Part shown: one piece after another, positions 35,801 to 42,503 of the stretch
Layout of the letters: every line of letters begins with the position of its first letter
Numbering within the stretch: the stretch's first letter is position 1
DNA from: Undaria pinnatifida
Taxonomy: Eukaryota; Sar; Phaeophyceae; Laminariales; Alariaceae
Direction: 5' to 3'
Assembly (NCBI GenBank): GCA_012845835.1
Contig: JABAKD010000025.1
Span: 25,775,504 to 25,839,503, forward strand
DNA: 64,000 nt
Position numbers and translations under genes: made by a program
The notes under the pieces: generated by a model
What the model saw: only the letters and a program-made list of their open reading frames with translations
Told to the model about the DNA's origin: nothing
Databases searched by the model: none

Positions 35801-38800
35801 AGGCGCAGGGCTGTCGCCTTTTTGTCATTGTTCAATTTCGCCTTGCCGACGCCCTCCTCAGCCCAGAGCCGGGGGACGACCAGGGTACCCTGTTCGCGCG
35901 TAACGTGGTACAGGGCTATGTACGGGTCTGTGTGTCATATTCTATGTTTTGTGAGTTGTATTTGTTCTACTTTGTTTTTTTCGTCTAAACACTTCCTCCC
36001 CTAGCGGAGCTGTAGGTGTTGCCACCTTCCATCCCGGATATTTGTCGTTTCCTCGGCTAACCGCCCGCCTTGCCAATGGCCCGCGGGAGGTTTTTCGCAT
36101 GGCTTCTCCCTTGTGTTAGCGCCTGTGTTCCCCCCCATATCGACGAGGGCTCGCCTCGCCATAGTACCTTTTTCTGTGGTTGGTTTGCCGTAGAGCCTTT
36201 CCTGCCTCCCCCACCACTCCGGCGGCATGCGGCAGATTCTAGAGCCTTTTCTGCCCCCCCCCGCCACACCGGCGGCATGCGGCAGGTTTTTGACGGGTGA
36301 TTATTGCCTTGTTGTAGGGTCTTCGTTTCTTTCTACTGACTTTCTTCGCGTGTTTCTGGCTCCATAGCTAGACGGTTAGAGGAGTGGGAGTGGGTTTTGA
36401 GGAGCCACATCTTCGACTCATGGTCTAGTTCGTAGAACCGGAGTTTCCCCGAATCTCCCATATTTCTGCATATGCGACTCATCAGGGTGGGCTAGTGTTA
36501 AGATACGGCCTCGAAAGGCCTGTAATTATCCGAATTTGAGATCATTTGGATGGGTTTCGTATGATAAGGTTGGCGGTTTATATTCGGGAAAGTTAGGAAT
36601 TAGATCGGAGGCACGTGCCTCCGATCTCAGAAGCTATCCCGGGCTCTGGTGGAAACGAATAAAGCTTCATCTCTACGAAGGAACGAAAGTGAGTACTCGC
36701 CGAGGACCTGCTCAATTGGCAGACCTGCAGGGGGCACTCTGTGTCCCCCACCATTTTTTCAACACTAGCTTTGGCACCATCACATTACACAGAATACATC
36801 TTATAATCCTAGTGTCAAGGTGCGAGTCTGTTAGGATCACATGCATCTTGCTTACTTGTGATTTACTTTACCCTTTCCTATTACTTTCGCTATGTGTGCG
36901 TCCCAAGAGCAGTCCTTTGAAATCTCTACGCCAAGGTATGCATACTGGTCTACGATCGGCAGGTCATCTTCTCCCCACTTCCATTTGGAAGTTACCGGAT
37001 TCACCTTATTTTCGCTACATACAACTACTGCGCACTTTTTTACGTTCGCTATTTGGGGTGGGGGTGTACTCGATTTTCGTGCATGGCCGTAGTCGTATGA
37101 CCATAGACCCTCGCATCCCTACTATGCCGGAACGGAGCACGTCGGGTGTTCACCAACCAGACAGATATTGCTTGCACCAAGCGCGAAGCGCCGTGAGGTG
37201 TTCGGCGAGTCGCATGAAGGGCGAACTGCATTTTTGTTCTGGGGGGGGGTAGCGTATAATCAGTCAATATTGACACACACAGGATCTATCTGATCTATAT
37301 ATGAACTACACATGATCTAGATCGTGATCTGTCAGATGTGTGTAACGCTGGACTCGTGCTATAATGGGGGTAGAATTTGTTGGCCAACACATTTGTGTCC
37401 GACTGAGACTATAAAAAATAATTAGGAGCCGTCCCAATATCATCGTAGCACCGTTCACCGCGGTATGTTTAGCATGCCGTTGGTCACAGGCTCGGTTCGG
37501 CGATATTGTTGGCCTTGTCGCAACCCGCTCAAATGATATTATACTATAAATAATAGCAGAACAATGATAGTACACAGAGCGGCGCACGGCATTTAACGAG
37601 CGAGCCAACACGCACGCTGTCTGCTACTGTTTTGGTCTTGTCGTGGGCCTGCTGCTATTTATTGGTACTCGCAGGAGGACGAGGGGGTCGTCGTTCAGTT
37701 TGAGGAAGGTGGTAGGATCGTCCCTGGCCAGGAGGTGCGCTACACGGCTCACTCCGTCATCGCGGCCAACGAGTTGGCAATGTACCAAAAGGTATGATGT
37801 GCTATATGCTTGCCAGATATCGGTACATTTTTTTTAAGTTTGTCATCGGGCAATGTGCAGCATGGACTTCAATATGATAAGGTCGATCACTCACGAAACG
37901 TTCTTGCTTGGTGGAAATAATAAGAAAACGAAGGGAAATCCCGCCATAGAAAAGAAAACCTATACTACGAAACTGCTATTATTTTTAGGTTTTGTGGTTT
38001 CCCTTTGGTTCTCTCGTAGTTTCCTCGAAAAATCGTGCGTGCAAGGACTTGGACGCTCATCACGCTGCACACTGTAAGGTCACACACACATCGCCGGAAG
38101 CAGGCACAGGAGGGAGTTAGGCTTCGTGCCTAGTTTTCCTTCCTCGACCCGTGCCACGATTACAGCGGTATTAATAGCACTTTTTGGCCCGATTTGCTTT
38201 TCTGAGTGACGAGAAACGCCTTGACTCCTTTACAACTGGAAAGCCTCTTCTTTTTTACAAATTTACTTGAAGTTAGTACAGGGAGGGATTTGGGGGCTCT
38301 AAAGGGTTAAACCCTTTTAGCACCGCACTCTCGATATGGGGACAAAACACTCGGAATTAGACTTGAATAATTTGAGGAGTTGGAAATGGGTTATCCTAAA
38401 ATTCGTCGGGATGTCATCCATTGATGTTTGACCCGTGGTATGATAGAGGTGTCAAGGCACACCACTTACTTTCTGGCGTAAAACCTTTTCTGAATGACGG
38501 TTCTCCTTAGCCCCAAGTGGTCGGAATTTCACCATTTTTTTTGTTTCCCGAAAAATTTGTTTTTTTGAAATACACACGAAGGCCATGGGATTGTTCAGCG
38601 GGGTTTAAAAAGTTACCCTTTTCATTTTTCGTCAAAGAAATCGTTTTTTTTTTTGGGGGGGGGGTTAAGAGGGTCTAGAGCTCCTCAATTGGTTACGAGC
38701 CTCAAAAAGAAAATGGTGAAATTTTCTTATTGTTGTTTGTATCAAAAATTGTTTTTTTAATGGGTTAAGAAGGTTTAGAACCTCTCAATTGGTTAGGAGC

Positions 38801-41800
38801 CTCAGAAAGAAAATGGTGCACTTTTATTTTTTTTGTCTCAAAATCATTTTTTTTAATGGATTAAGAAGGTCTAAAGCTCCTCAATTGGTTACGAGCCTCA
38901 GAAAGAACATGGCGCACTTTTGCTTTTGTTGTTGTCTCAAAATCAATTTTTTTATTGGGTTAAGAAGGTCTAGAGCTCCTCGATTGGTTGCGAGCCTCAG
39001 AAACACAATGGTTGGGTGCACCTCTGCGGTAGCATGAATGAGTCGTTTTGCAAAATGATATGTTTTGTATACCTGGGCCACTGGTTTGTTCGTCGGGTTG
39101 CACTTTCAGGTTTGCTCAAAATCCTTCCTTGGGTTATGAAGGCATAGGGCGGTCGCCCCGGTGGCGTATCAGGTTATCCTCGAGCTTTGTATAGGTCGGT
39201 TTCGTGACTTCGAGTCCCCCCGAGTGCATCCTCGTACAAAATTCGTAGGGACTTTTTCTTGTGCACAAAATTGACTTGCGGAAAGCGCCAGAGCGTGAGT
39301 TAGCAACACTCGATGAAAAATCGACGAGCAGTGGGATTGCTGAACCCTACGCGCGATAAAAAAGTGAAGGCAAGAACCGGGCGGGAGAAGGGACGACACC
39401 TGTGACCACGGCTTGTCCAGAAGTTGGAAAGTAGAAGTGTGCCGGGGAAAAAAAAAAGAGAGAGCTCCTCGAGCGAGGAGTAGCACTAGAAAAAAAACAA
39501 GCGCGCGCCTCTACTGTAGCCTATGTAGTGTCTTTTTTCGTTTCCCTTGGTTGTCTCGCTTTTTCTGGATTTTTTTTCGTAAGGTGAGTGAGTGGTCGAC
39601 GCTGAAGCTCGTGCTGCACGTTGTCCGACGAAAATACTACTGTAGTAGTAATAGCAGTAGTCAACGTTCCTGCAGAGGGAAGGTGCGGGGAAAGTTTCTG
39701 GAGTGAATGCGATCGACCAAACCGGCGCACCACAAACTGCTGTGTTATCTGTAATCGGTTCAGCCCTCCTTCGGCATCACGATTATCGTGTTTTAAGTGA
39801 ATAAAGCTGTCAATGTGAACAGAATAAAGGTATAAACGTACAAAAGATGTCTGCCCGGCGGTACCGAGCTTATTTTGTAGAAACTCCGGTCACTCGGAGT
39901 GACAGCCACGCGGGACACACGGAACACATGGGTTTGCACATATTATTGCGTTGTTTGTCTGATTGTGCCGCCTTTGTCAGAGGAAATTTTCTGCCCCGCC
40001 TCTAAATATTTGGATGTGAGGCTGCTGTTAATAGAAAGCACATCGTTTATTCGACGCACCAACCTACAAGACCCCGACCGTATTGCTACTGTCTCGCATG
40101 CAAACCTCGGGATTTTTTTTTCTCATACATACATGTCGGCTGCCATACCCAATTTCCGACCTGCTTCCCCGTCTCTTTTGTCGATGCGTATACTCAGATC
40201 GCACTCACGCACTCACGCACGTAACACGCTTGCCCAGATGGACATCTATCACACATACCGGCTTCTATGCCCAACGTCCGAGCTGTATCCCCTTCTCTTG
40301 CCTCGATCCGTATACTCCAACCGCATTCATGCACTCACGAACAAACGTGCGCAACACGCTTTTACGCTTGCACAGATTGACGTCAAAGCCGAGCATGATC
40401 AGGTCAAGCTATCTCCGAAGAATCAAGCCGCACTGAAACAGGCGTACCGAAAGTTGAACCCCCCCAGCAACAGCGGCGGCGGGACTGACGCAGCTGACAA
40501 AAGTCAGGACCCCACCACCACCACCGCCGCCACTGCCACCACCACCTCCAACAACAGCGACAAAAACAACAAGAAGGACTCCGAAATCTCGCCCACACAA
40601 CCAGTACAACCCGCGGGAAGTGAGGGGATTCCCACTCTCTCTTCTTCCTCTCCCCGGATGGACACCACCAGCACTAGCACTGGCACCGCCAGCACCACCG
40701 GCATTGAGAGCGACAGCAGTACCACCAGCACCAGCGGCCCGGCCACCAACAATGTCGGCAGCAATATCAGTGGTGGCAGCGGCAACATGGACTCCGAGAT
40801 GTCGCCCGCACAACCAGAACCCGTGAAAAGGGAAGGAGCTCCTCGTGTTCCTTCGTCCTCCTACCCACCCCCCCGGATGGACACCAGTAGCTTCATCGGC
40901 AGAAGCAGCAGCAGCGGCAGCGGCAGCGACACCCCCAGCACTACCATCAACATCGGCAGCGACAGCAGCAGTAGTAGCGGCAGTAGCCAAGGCAAACCGG
41001 CGTTCGCTGGCTGGTGGGCGTACCCACCTCCACTCCCGCTGTTCGCGGCGACGCCCCCCCCCCGCGCAACGAGGCGCCGCCCCAGTCTGAAAAGTCTGCA
41101 CCAGGCAGCGACAAACGCCACCACCACCACCACCACCACCACCACCACCACCACCACCACAGTAACAACCAAAACAATCACCACAACCACTACGACCACG
41201 ACCACGACAACGACAACAACAACCGCAACGACAACGGCTACCACAGCGGCTATGACAACGGCAACGAGTTCGGCTGGCGTAGAGGATGGACCACCTCGCT
41301 AAAAGTGGGCGAACAACTCCGCGACAAGATTTTCTCGGTCAACGGGCAGTCTGCGATGTGGCCCGGCGAAGACGGGTCGGTCATGTTCGGGAGGTACCCC
41401 ACCCCACCCACCTCCACCCCCCGGTCGGAGCATAACGCTAACGCTAACGCTGACGATACCGAAGCTGAGGTCGAAGCCGAAGCTGAAGCTTTAGCTCCGA
41501 GGAAGATGGAATTCGTGACGAAGCTTATCACGTCCGAGATCAAGACGGTTTGGAGGGTCCTTGAACTGCGGGATATGCTCGAGGAGGAAGATATGGACAG
41601 TGATAAAAATCAGGACATGGACAAGGACGTCCACTTCCACCTCCGTCAGAATACAGGAGAGAAGAAGGGTGCCTGGTGGGGTGGTTCTTGCTTTCTGCCC
41701 TGGCGTCGACGCGCTGAACGAGAGCGCGAGAGGGCGAGGCAGCACATGGGGGAGGTCATTATGACCATAGATGACCGCGCTTGTCTGGTGAGTCGGTGGT

Positions 41801-42503
41801 GGTGGTGGCGGGCTCGGTTTCTATACGGAACAGCGGCAGCGGCGGTTGGGGGGGGGTAGAGCACAGGCCGTGGTTGTTGCGGTTCGTCGTTGTTTTCTCT
41901 GTTTCATGTATCTCGTTCAATTTGTCTTTGGTTACCTCCTGTAGTACAAAGAAAAGAGGCATCCCGATCATTTCATTCATGCTCGACGTACCTGGCACAC
42001 CCGAAATCAGAATAGAACGAACGGTGTATAAATAGAACGCGCCAAAACGAAAACGCTCGTACTCTCTATCTGATCCACGAAGAAATCGCAAGAATACCAT
42101 CGTCGTCATCGTCATTACCATCGTCACACCCCCCCCCCCCTCTGCCCCCTCACTTTCCCCGCCTCCCCCTCTCCCCCCCCTACCCCTATGTAGTTAGATC
42201 GATATGTATAATAGTCATAATCCTAACCGACAAGTCCTTGCCCTCTCCCCCCCCTTGGTATGTATTTATATATGCCCCAACACCTTCTTACAATGACAAA
42301 TTTCGCAGGAAGTGACTGTGGACGGTACAACGGTCCTGATCAGGTCCGGCAAATACTCAAGGGAGTTCTTCAACCGGTTCCCGTGGCGATGGCGGAAGGA
42401 CGACGGGTATGAGGTCCATGTCACCCGCGACGGCATCGAGGTTCAACTAGACGGGAAGACCGTGTGGGGTGTGTCTGCCGCGGACATCATGGGCTCGGAC
42501 TGA
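23572..42503 (+). CDS. Putative secreted modular protein, about six exons, family unknown
   Basis: Exons proposed: 23572-23817, 28596-28736, 31472-31558, 37675-37791, 40376-41787, 42309-42503. Every junction is GT-AG and phase 0, which supports but does not prove that all belong to one gene; further exons may be missing. The start has a signal peptide. Exons 1-4 encode short beta-strand-like runs (GTITFLGPIVC, NVHFVVHQGATLTL, ILSILGEVAFKADG, EGVVVQFEEGG) reminiscent of parallel beta-helix surface proteins; this is my inference, not a recognised family. Exon 5 is Ser/Thr/Gly- then His-rich and contains a frame break at a C10 run (41054-41063). Exon 6 ends with TGA at 42501. Introns up to 6.1 kb are full of repeats and transposons. 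Confidence 0.55.
23985..24125 (+). repeat. 79-bp tandem pair
   Basis: GCTTGCCACTCTGATCCCGC with GATCTGACCCCACCCC, then GCTTGGCAGTCTGATCCCGC with GACCCGATCCCACCCC. Two diverged head-to-tail units in intron 1 of the secreted-protein gene. Confidence 0.7.
24480..25290 (+). repeat. ~250-bp degenerate tandem repeat, four units
   Basis: Landmarks TTGTCTCC.CGAGCACGT, AGACTTGGAGGG, TTCTTCCGGCC, CTCGT.TGC..GATGACCAC, GGACGTGAGAG, TGATCCA and ATGTCGGAGAGCC recur at roughly 24485, 24735 (truncated), 24968 and 25231. Intron 1 of the secreted-protein gene. Confidence 0.7.
25300..26390 (+). repeat. CCATGGG satellite, left block
   Basis: Dense palindromic ACCCATGGGC/GCCCATGGGT motifs embedded in a degenerate monomer like GGCGACCCATGGGCCAGCAC then TATAAACCCATGGG. 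Continues to the right at 27336-28390 after the inserted LTR element. Both strands read similarly because the core is palindromic (NcoI-like CCATGG). Confidence 0.85.
26391..27335 (-). mobile_element. Ty3/gypsy-related 3' end with one LTR (minus)
   Basis: Read on the minus strand, 27335-26731 matches the 3' untranslated part of the LTR element at 35700-36495 (for example GCATATGC..CTCATCAGGGTGGGCTAG). 26730-26391 is its LTR: TGCTATGGTACGGCCTTGGA parallels TGTTAAGATACGGCCTCGAA. Length is 340 bp, or 272 without a 68 bp internal tandem duplication, against 269 bp in the sister LTR. No coding region and no second LTR. Confidence 0.8.
26446..26577 (+). repeat. 68-bp direct duplication inside the LTR
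   Basis: GTTAGCATGTCCTCGGTGTC through CAGCTCGAGTATTAT occurs twice, head to tail and virtually identical, so the duplication is recent relative to the LTR divergence. Confidence 0.9.
27336..28390 (+). repeat. CCATGGG satellite, right block
   Basis: Same degenerate monomer as 25300-26390, resuming with AGCACAATAAGCCCATG where the left block stopped at ACCCATGGGCCAG. At 27660-27705 it carries a short piece of the GTCAGCCGTGAGTTTG dispersed repeat. Confidence 0.85.
28596..28736 (+). CDS. Secreted-protein gene exon 2
   Basis: 47 codons free of stops, from VIHVRSGDDAIVRSHAWLI through NVHFVVHQGATLTLWAKK to EFRRDQ. Acceptor GAAAAG, donor CAG/GTATCG, phase 0. Alternating hydrophobic residues suggest beta-strands. 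It is GC-rich relative to the surrounding repeats. Confidence 0.6.
29470..29630 (-). mobile_element. LINE 3'-tail fragment (minus)
   Basis: The plus strand reads GGGGGGCGTTAATCACTGCC, CCATAGTCTGTCGAACCAGG and CGACGGCGCACGTCGGGCAT, then CAGGCAGACAGACTTGCACC. It parallels 37060-37250. Intron 2 of the secreted-protein gene. Confidence 0.65.
29765..29995 (-). mobile_element. Two further LINE 3'-tail fragments in tandem (minus)
   Basis: First copy: GGGGGGGGTGTATTCATTAT, then ATCCCTACCGTGCCGGCGCG and GAGCACGTCGGCTTTTCACT. Second copy (29890-29995): CATGCCTGCAATGCCGGGAC and GGAGCACGCTGGGGTTTCAC. Both lack LINE coding sequence. Confidence 0.6.
30115..30399 (+). mobile_element. MITE family A copy 4 (diverged)
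   Basis: Left end GACGCGTGCTGTGGTAGAGG; right end CCCCGTAGCATGTGTGTGTC, roughly its inverse. The interior differs from most copies but shares GTCATCGGGTTGCA..TTC, TTACTCAAAATA and GGTTATGAGCCTC with sequence near 38990-39130. Confidence 0.6.
30404..30676 (+). mobile_element. MITE family A copy 5
   Basis: Left end GACGCGTGCTACGATAGAGG; right end CCTCTATGGTAGCATGCGTC, near-perfect inverted repeats over 20 bp. The interior has CTCCCAAAAACTGATGTGG, GATGAAAAACCCCATGGCC and ATTTTCGCCAAAAAAAGG. It starts 4 bp after copy 4. Confidence 0.85.
30846..31055 (+). repeat. Dispersed repeat D, copy 1
   Basis: Begins with (TTG)n, then AACTCGCATAATCAAGTCCG, ACAGGACAGGCTCCAGTCAC and GAGGAATACCCCAGG, then GCAATTCATGCCTCCACCAG and GGGAGTCAGTCTACGATGTG. 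Copies occur at 56084-56365 (plus) and 57990-58290 (minus). Confidence 0.8.
31255..31440 (+). mobile_element. LINE 3'-tail fragment with poly(C) end
   Basis: Sense-oriented: ATGCGACTCGCCGAACATCT, GGCATTGTAGAAAGGCGAGG, TGCATAAAATGAGTAA, then C13. Its end is about 40 bp upstream of exon 3 of the secreted-protein gene, so the C/T-rich tail may contribute to the splice acceptor tract. Confidence 0.75.
31472..31558 (+). CDS. Secreted-protein gene exon 3
   Basis: 29 codons, NSTKPILSILGEVAFKADG and WIDSFGRGSK. Acceptor TTGGAAG follows a pyrimidine tract; a LINE poly(C) tail ends about 40 bp upstream. Donor AAG/GTGAGG, phase 0. Confidence 0.6.
32440..33411 (-). pseudogene. LINE reverse-transcriptase C-terminal fragment (3' half)
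   Basis: The minus strand has LEYAGEVLEGNAKFVKQLE, AAKNILGCSSTTSNTVLRSE and WDKVVERIWKELGG, then a CPCG...H.VGECEIY zinc-knuckle-like motif and the 3' tail GCAAGCAACAAATGAGTACG with poly(C). This order (YG.EVW-like, ILG, LGRHPL, CCHC) is typical of the region after the RT domain in LINEs. Several stops and frameshifts. Interrupted at 33411 by the LTR element; the 5' half is at 36769-37050. Confidence 0.8.
33412..33680 (+). repeat. 5' LTR
   Basis: TG...CA boundaries, containing a GATCGGAGGCACGTGCCTCC palindrome and CGAATAAAGCTTC, a possible poly(A) signal (AATAAA at about 33575). Near-identical to 36496-36764. Confidence 0.9.
33680..35602 (+). pseudogene. Retrotransposon integrase-chromodomain-Tudor-like polyprotein with two in-frame TAG stops
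   Basis: One frame runs through the whole stretch. Order: H2C2 zinc finger (CHLGTTRTLRMLERFYWW ... CQARK), integrase core with SVDYFGPL, ILSDNGL and GGVERVNHTMAQML supplying the D,D,E residues, a C-terminal GPYKV region, then a chromodomain (VEQITGHQSVRGRGG ... THWAGLSEPSWERE, 35010-35160). After that comes FWYKGDDGLWWLGI ... YLVRFLDDPGP (about 35350-35460), which resembles a Tudor-like fold (inference). TAG stops at 34145-34147 (after DNGL) and 35162-35164 (after ILRY) each look like one transition from a sense codon. Confidence 0.85.
36496..36764 (+). repeat. 3' LTR
   Basis: Partner of the 5' LTR, with the same ends and length, followed by the CTAG target duplication (36765-36768). The preceding 36380-36495 (GAGGAGTGGGAGTGGGTTTT through GGTGGGCTAG) is shared with the element at 26731-26850. 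Confidence 0.9.
36765..37050 (-). pseudogene. LINE reverse-transcriptase fragment (5' half)
   Basis: Minus strand: SKWKWGEDDLPIVDQYAYLG, VEISKDCSWDAHIAKVIGKG and CNVMVPK, the thumb-side region of a LINE RT (YLGV motif). It joins 33407 downward once the LTR element and one CTAG are removed. Truncated at 37050. Confidence 0.75.
37060..37250 (-). mobile_element. LINE 3'-tail fragment (minus), adjacent to the LINE body
   Basis: Plus strand GGGGGTGTACTCGATTTTCG, GGCCGTAGTCGTATGACCAT, ATGCCGGAACGGAGCACGTC, then CGCCGTGAGGTGTTCGGCGA. It represents a separate insertion next to or into the LINE body. Confidence 0.7.
37675..37791 (+). CDS. Secreted-protein gene exon 4
   Basis: 39 codons, EDEGVVVQFEEGGRIVPGQE and VRYTAHSVIAANELAMYQK. 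Acceptor CTCGCAG, donor AAG/GTATGA, phase 0. It follows a 6.1 kb intron holding the LINE and LTR element. Confidence 0.6.
38430..39044 (+). mobile_element. MITE family A copy 6 with internal amplification
   Basis: Left end GACCCGTGGTATGATAGAGG; right end CACCTCTGCGGTAGCATG. About twice the usual size because the block GGTTAAGAAGGTCTAGAGCT through GCCTCAGAAAGAAAATGGTG is repeated four times (starting about 38665, 38763, 38861, 38959). Confidence 0.8.
39150..39430 (+). mobile_element. tRNA-derived SINE copy 2
   Basis: The head GGTGGCGTATCAGGTTATCC fits an A box and GTGACTTCGAGTCCCCCCGA a B box, about 45 bp apart. The body CTCGTA..TTCGTAGGGACTT, CGTGAGTTAGCA, CGATGAAAAATCGACGAGCA, CGCGATAAAAAAGTGAAGGC and GTGACCACGGCTTGTCCAG matches the other copies. 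Intron 4 of the secreted-protein gene. Confidence 0.8.
39584..39706 (+). other. Possible alternative terminal exon, weak
   Basis: A long pyrimidine tract ending TTTTTTTTCGTAAG is followed by an open stretch VSEWSTLKLVLHVVRRKYY and a TGA at 39704. It would be phase-compatible with exon 4 of the secreted-protein gene. The GTGAGTGAGTGG here could equally be a donor. No conservation evidence. Confidence 0.15.
40130..40252 (+). repeat. Upstream copy of exon 5 acceptor region, secreted-protein gene
   Basis: CGTATACTCAGATCGCACTC, ACTCACGCAC and ACACGCTTGCCCAGATGGAC repeat as CGTATACTCCAACCGCATTC, ACTCACGAAC and CTTGCACAGATTGAC at about 40309-40381. The AG and first codons of exon 5 are included in the copied unit. 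Confidence 0.7.
40376..41787 (+). CDS. Secreted-protein gene exon 5, low-complexity, frame broken at a C10 run
   Basis: Opens with IDVKAEHDQVKLSPKNQAAL then KQAYRKLNPPSN. Next is a ~200-residue Ser/Thr/Gly/Pro region with two related PTQP/PAQP...PRMDT blocks (near 40590-40670 and 40805-40885), suggesting an internal duplication. The frame used to about 41060 stops at 41302. The frame one base back carries a His14 run, GWRRGWTTSLKVGEQLRDKI, an acidic EAEVEAEAEAL stretch and MEFVTKLITSEIKTVWRVLE, and joins exon 6 in phase. One C lost from the C10 run (41054-41063), an assembly slip, or a small unseen intron would explain it. Confidence 0.5.
42309..42503 (+). CDS. Secreted-protein gene exon 6 (stop)
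   Basis: 64 codons plus TGA. EVTVDGTTVLIRSGKYSREF, WRWRKDDGYEVHVTRDGIEV and WGVSAADIMGSD look like an antiparallel beta domain. Acceptor TTCGCAG matches the phase-0 donor CTG/GTGAGT at 41788. No family recognised. Confidence 0.6.
   Translation, partial: EVTVDGTTVLIRSGKYSREFFNRFPWRWRKDDGYEVHVTRDGIEVQLDGKTVWGVSAADIMGSD

Larger units (their letters stand above)
33412..36764 (+). mobile_element. Ty3/gypsy (chromovirus-like) LTR retrotransposon, internally deleted
   Basis: Two 269 bp LTRs (33412-33680, 36496-36764) start TGTTAAGATACGGCCTCGAA and end in ACA, with only about six differences, flanked by CTAG on both sides. The interior retains integrase, chromodomain and a C-terminal domain; gag, protease, reverse transcriptase and RNase H are absent. 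Integrase coding begins right at the LTR edge. TGGCGTCGACGGCAGGAC, two bases after the LTR, could double as a primer binding site, but it is also coding and I cannot decide. Confidence 0.9.

Noticed and set aside
39899-40375. Upstream extension of the exon 5 open frame of the secreted-protein gene
   Set aside because: The stretch is open by chance, contains the duplicated intron end, and has a better explanation as intron up to the TTGCACAG acceptor.
41090-41260. Histidine-tag or vector sequence
   Set aside because: The (CAC)n run is an ordinary trinucleotide repeat continuous with CAA/GAC repeats; no vector landmarks flank it.
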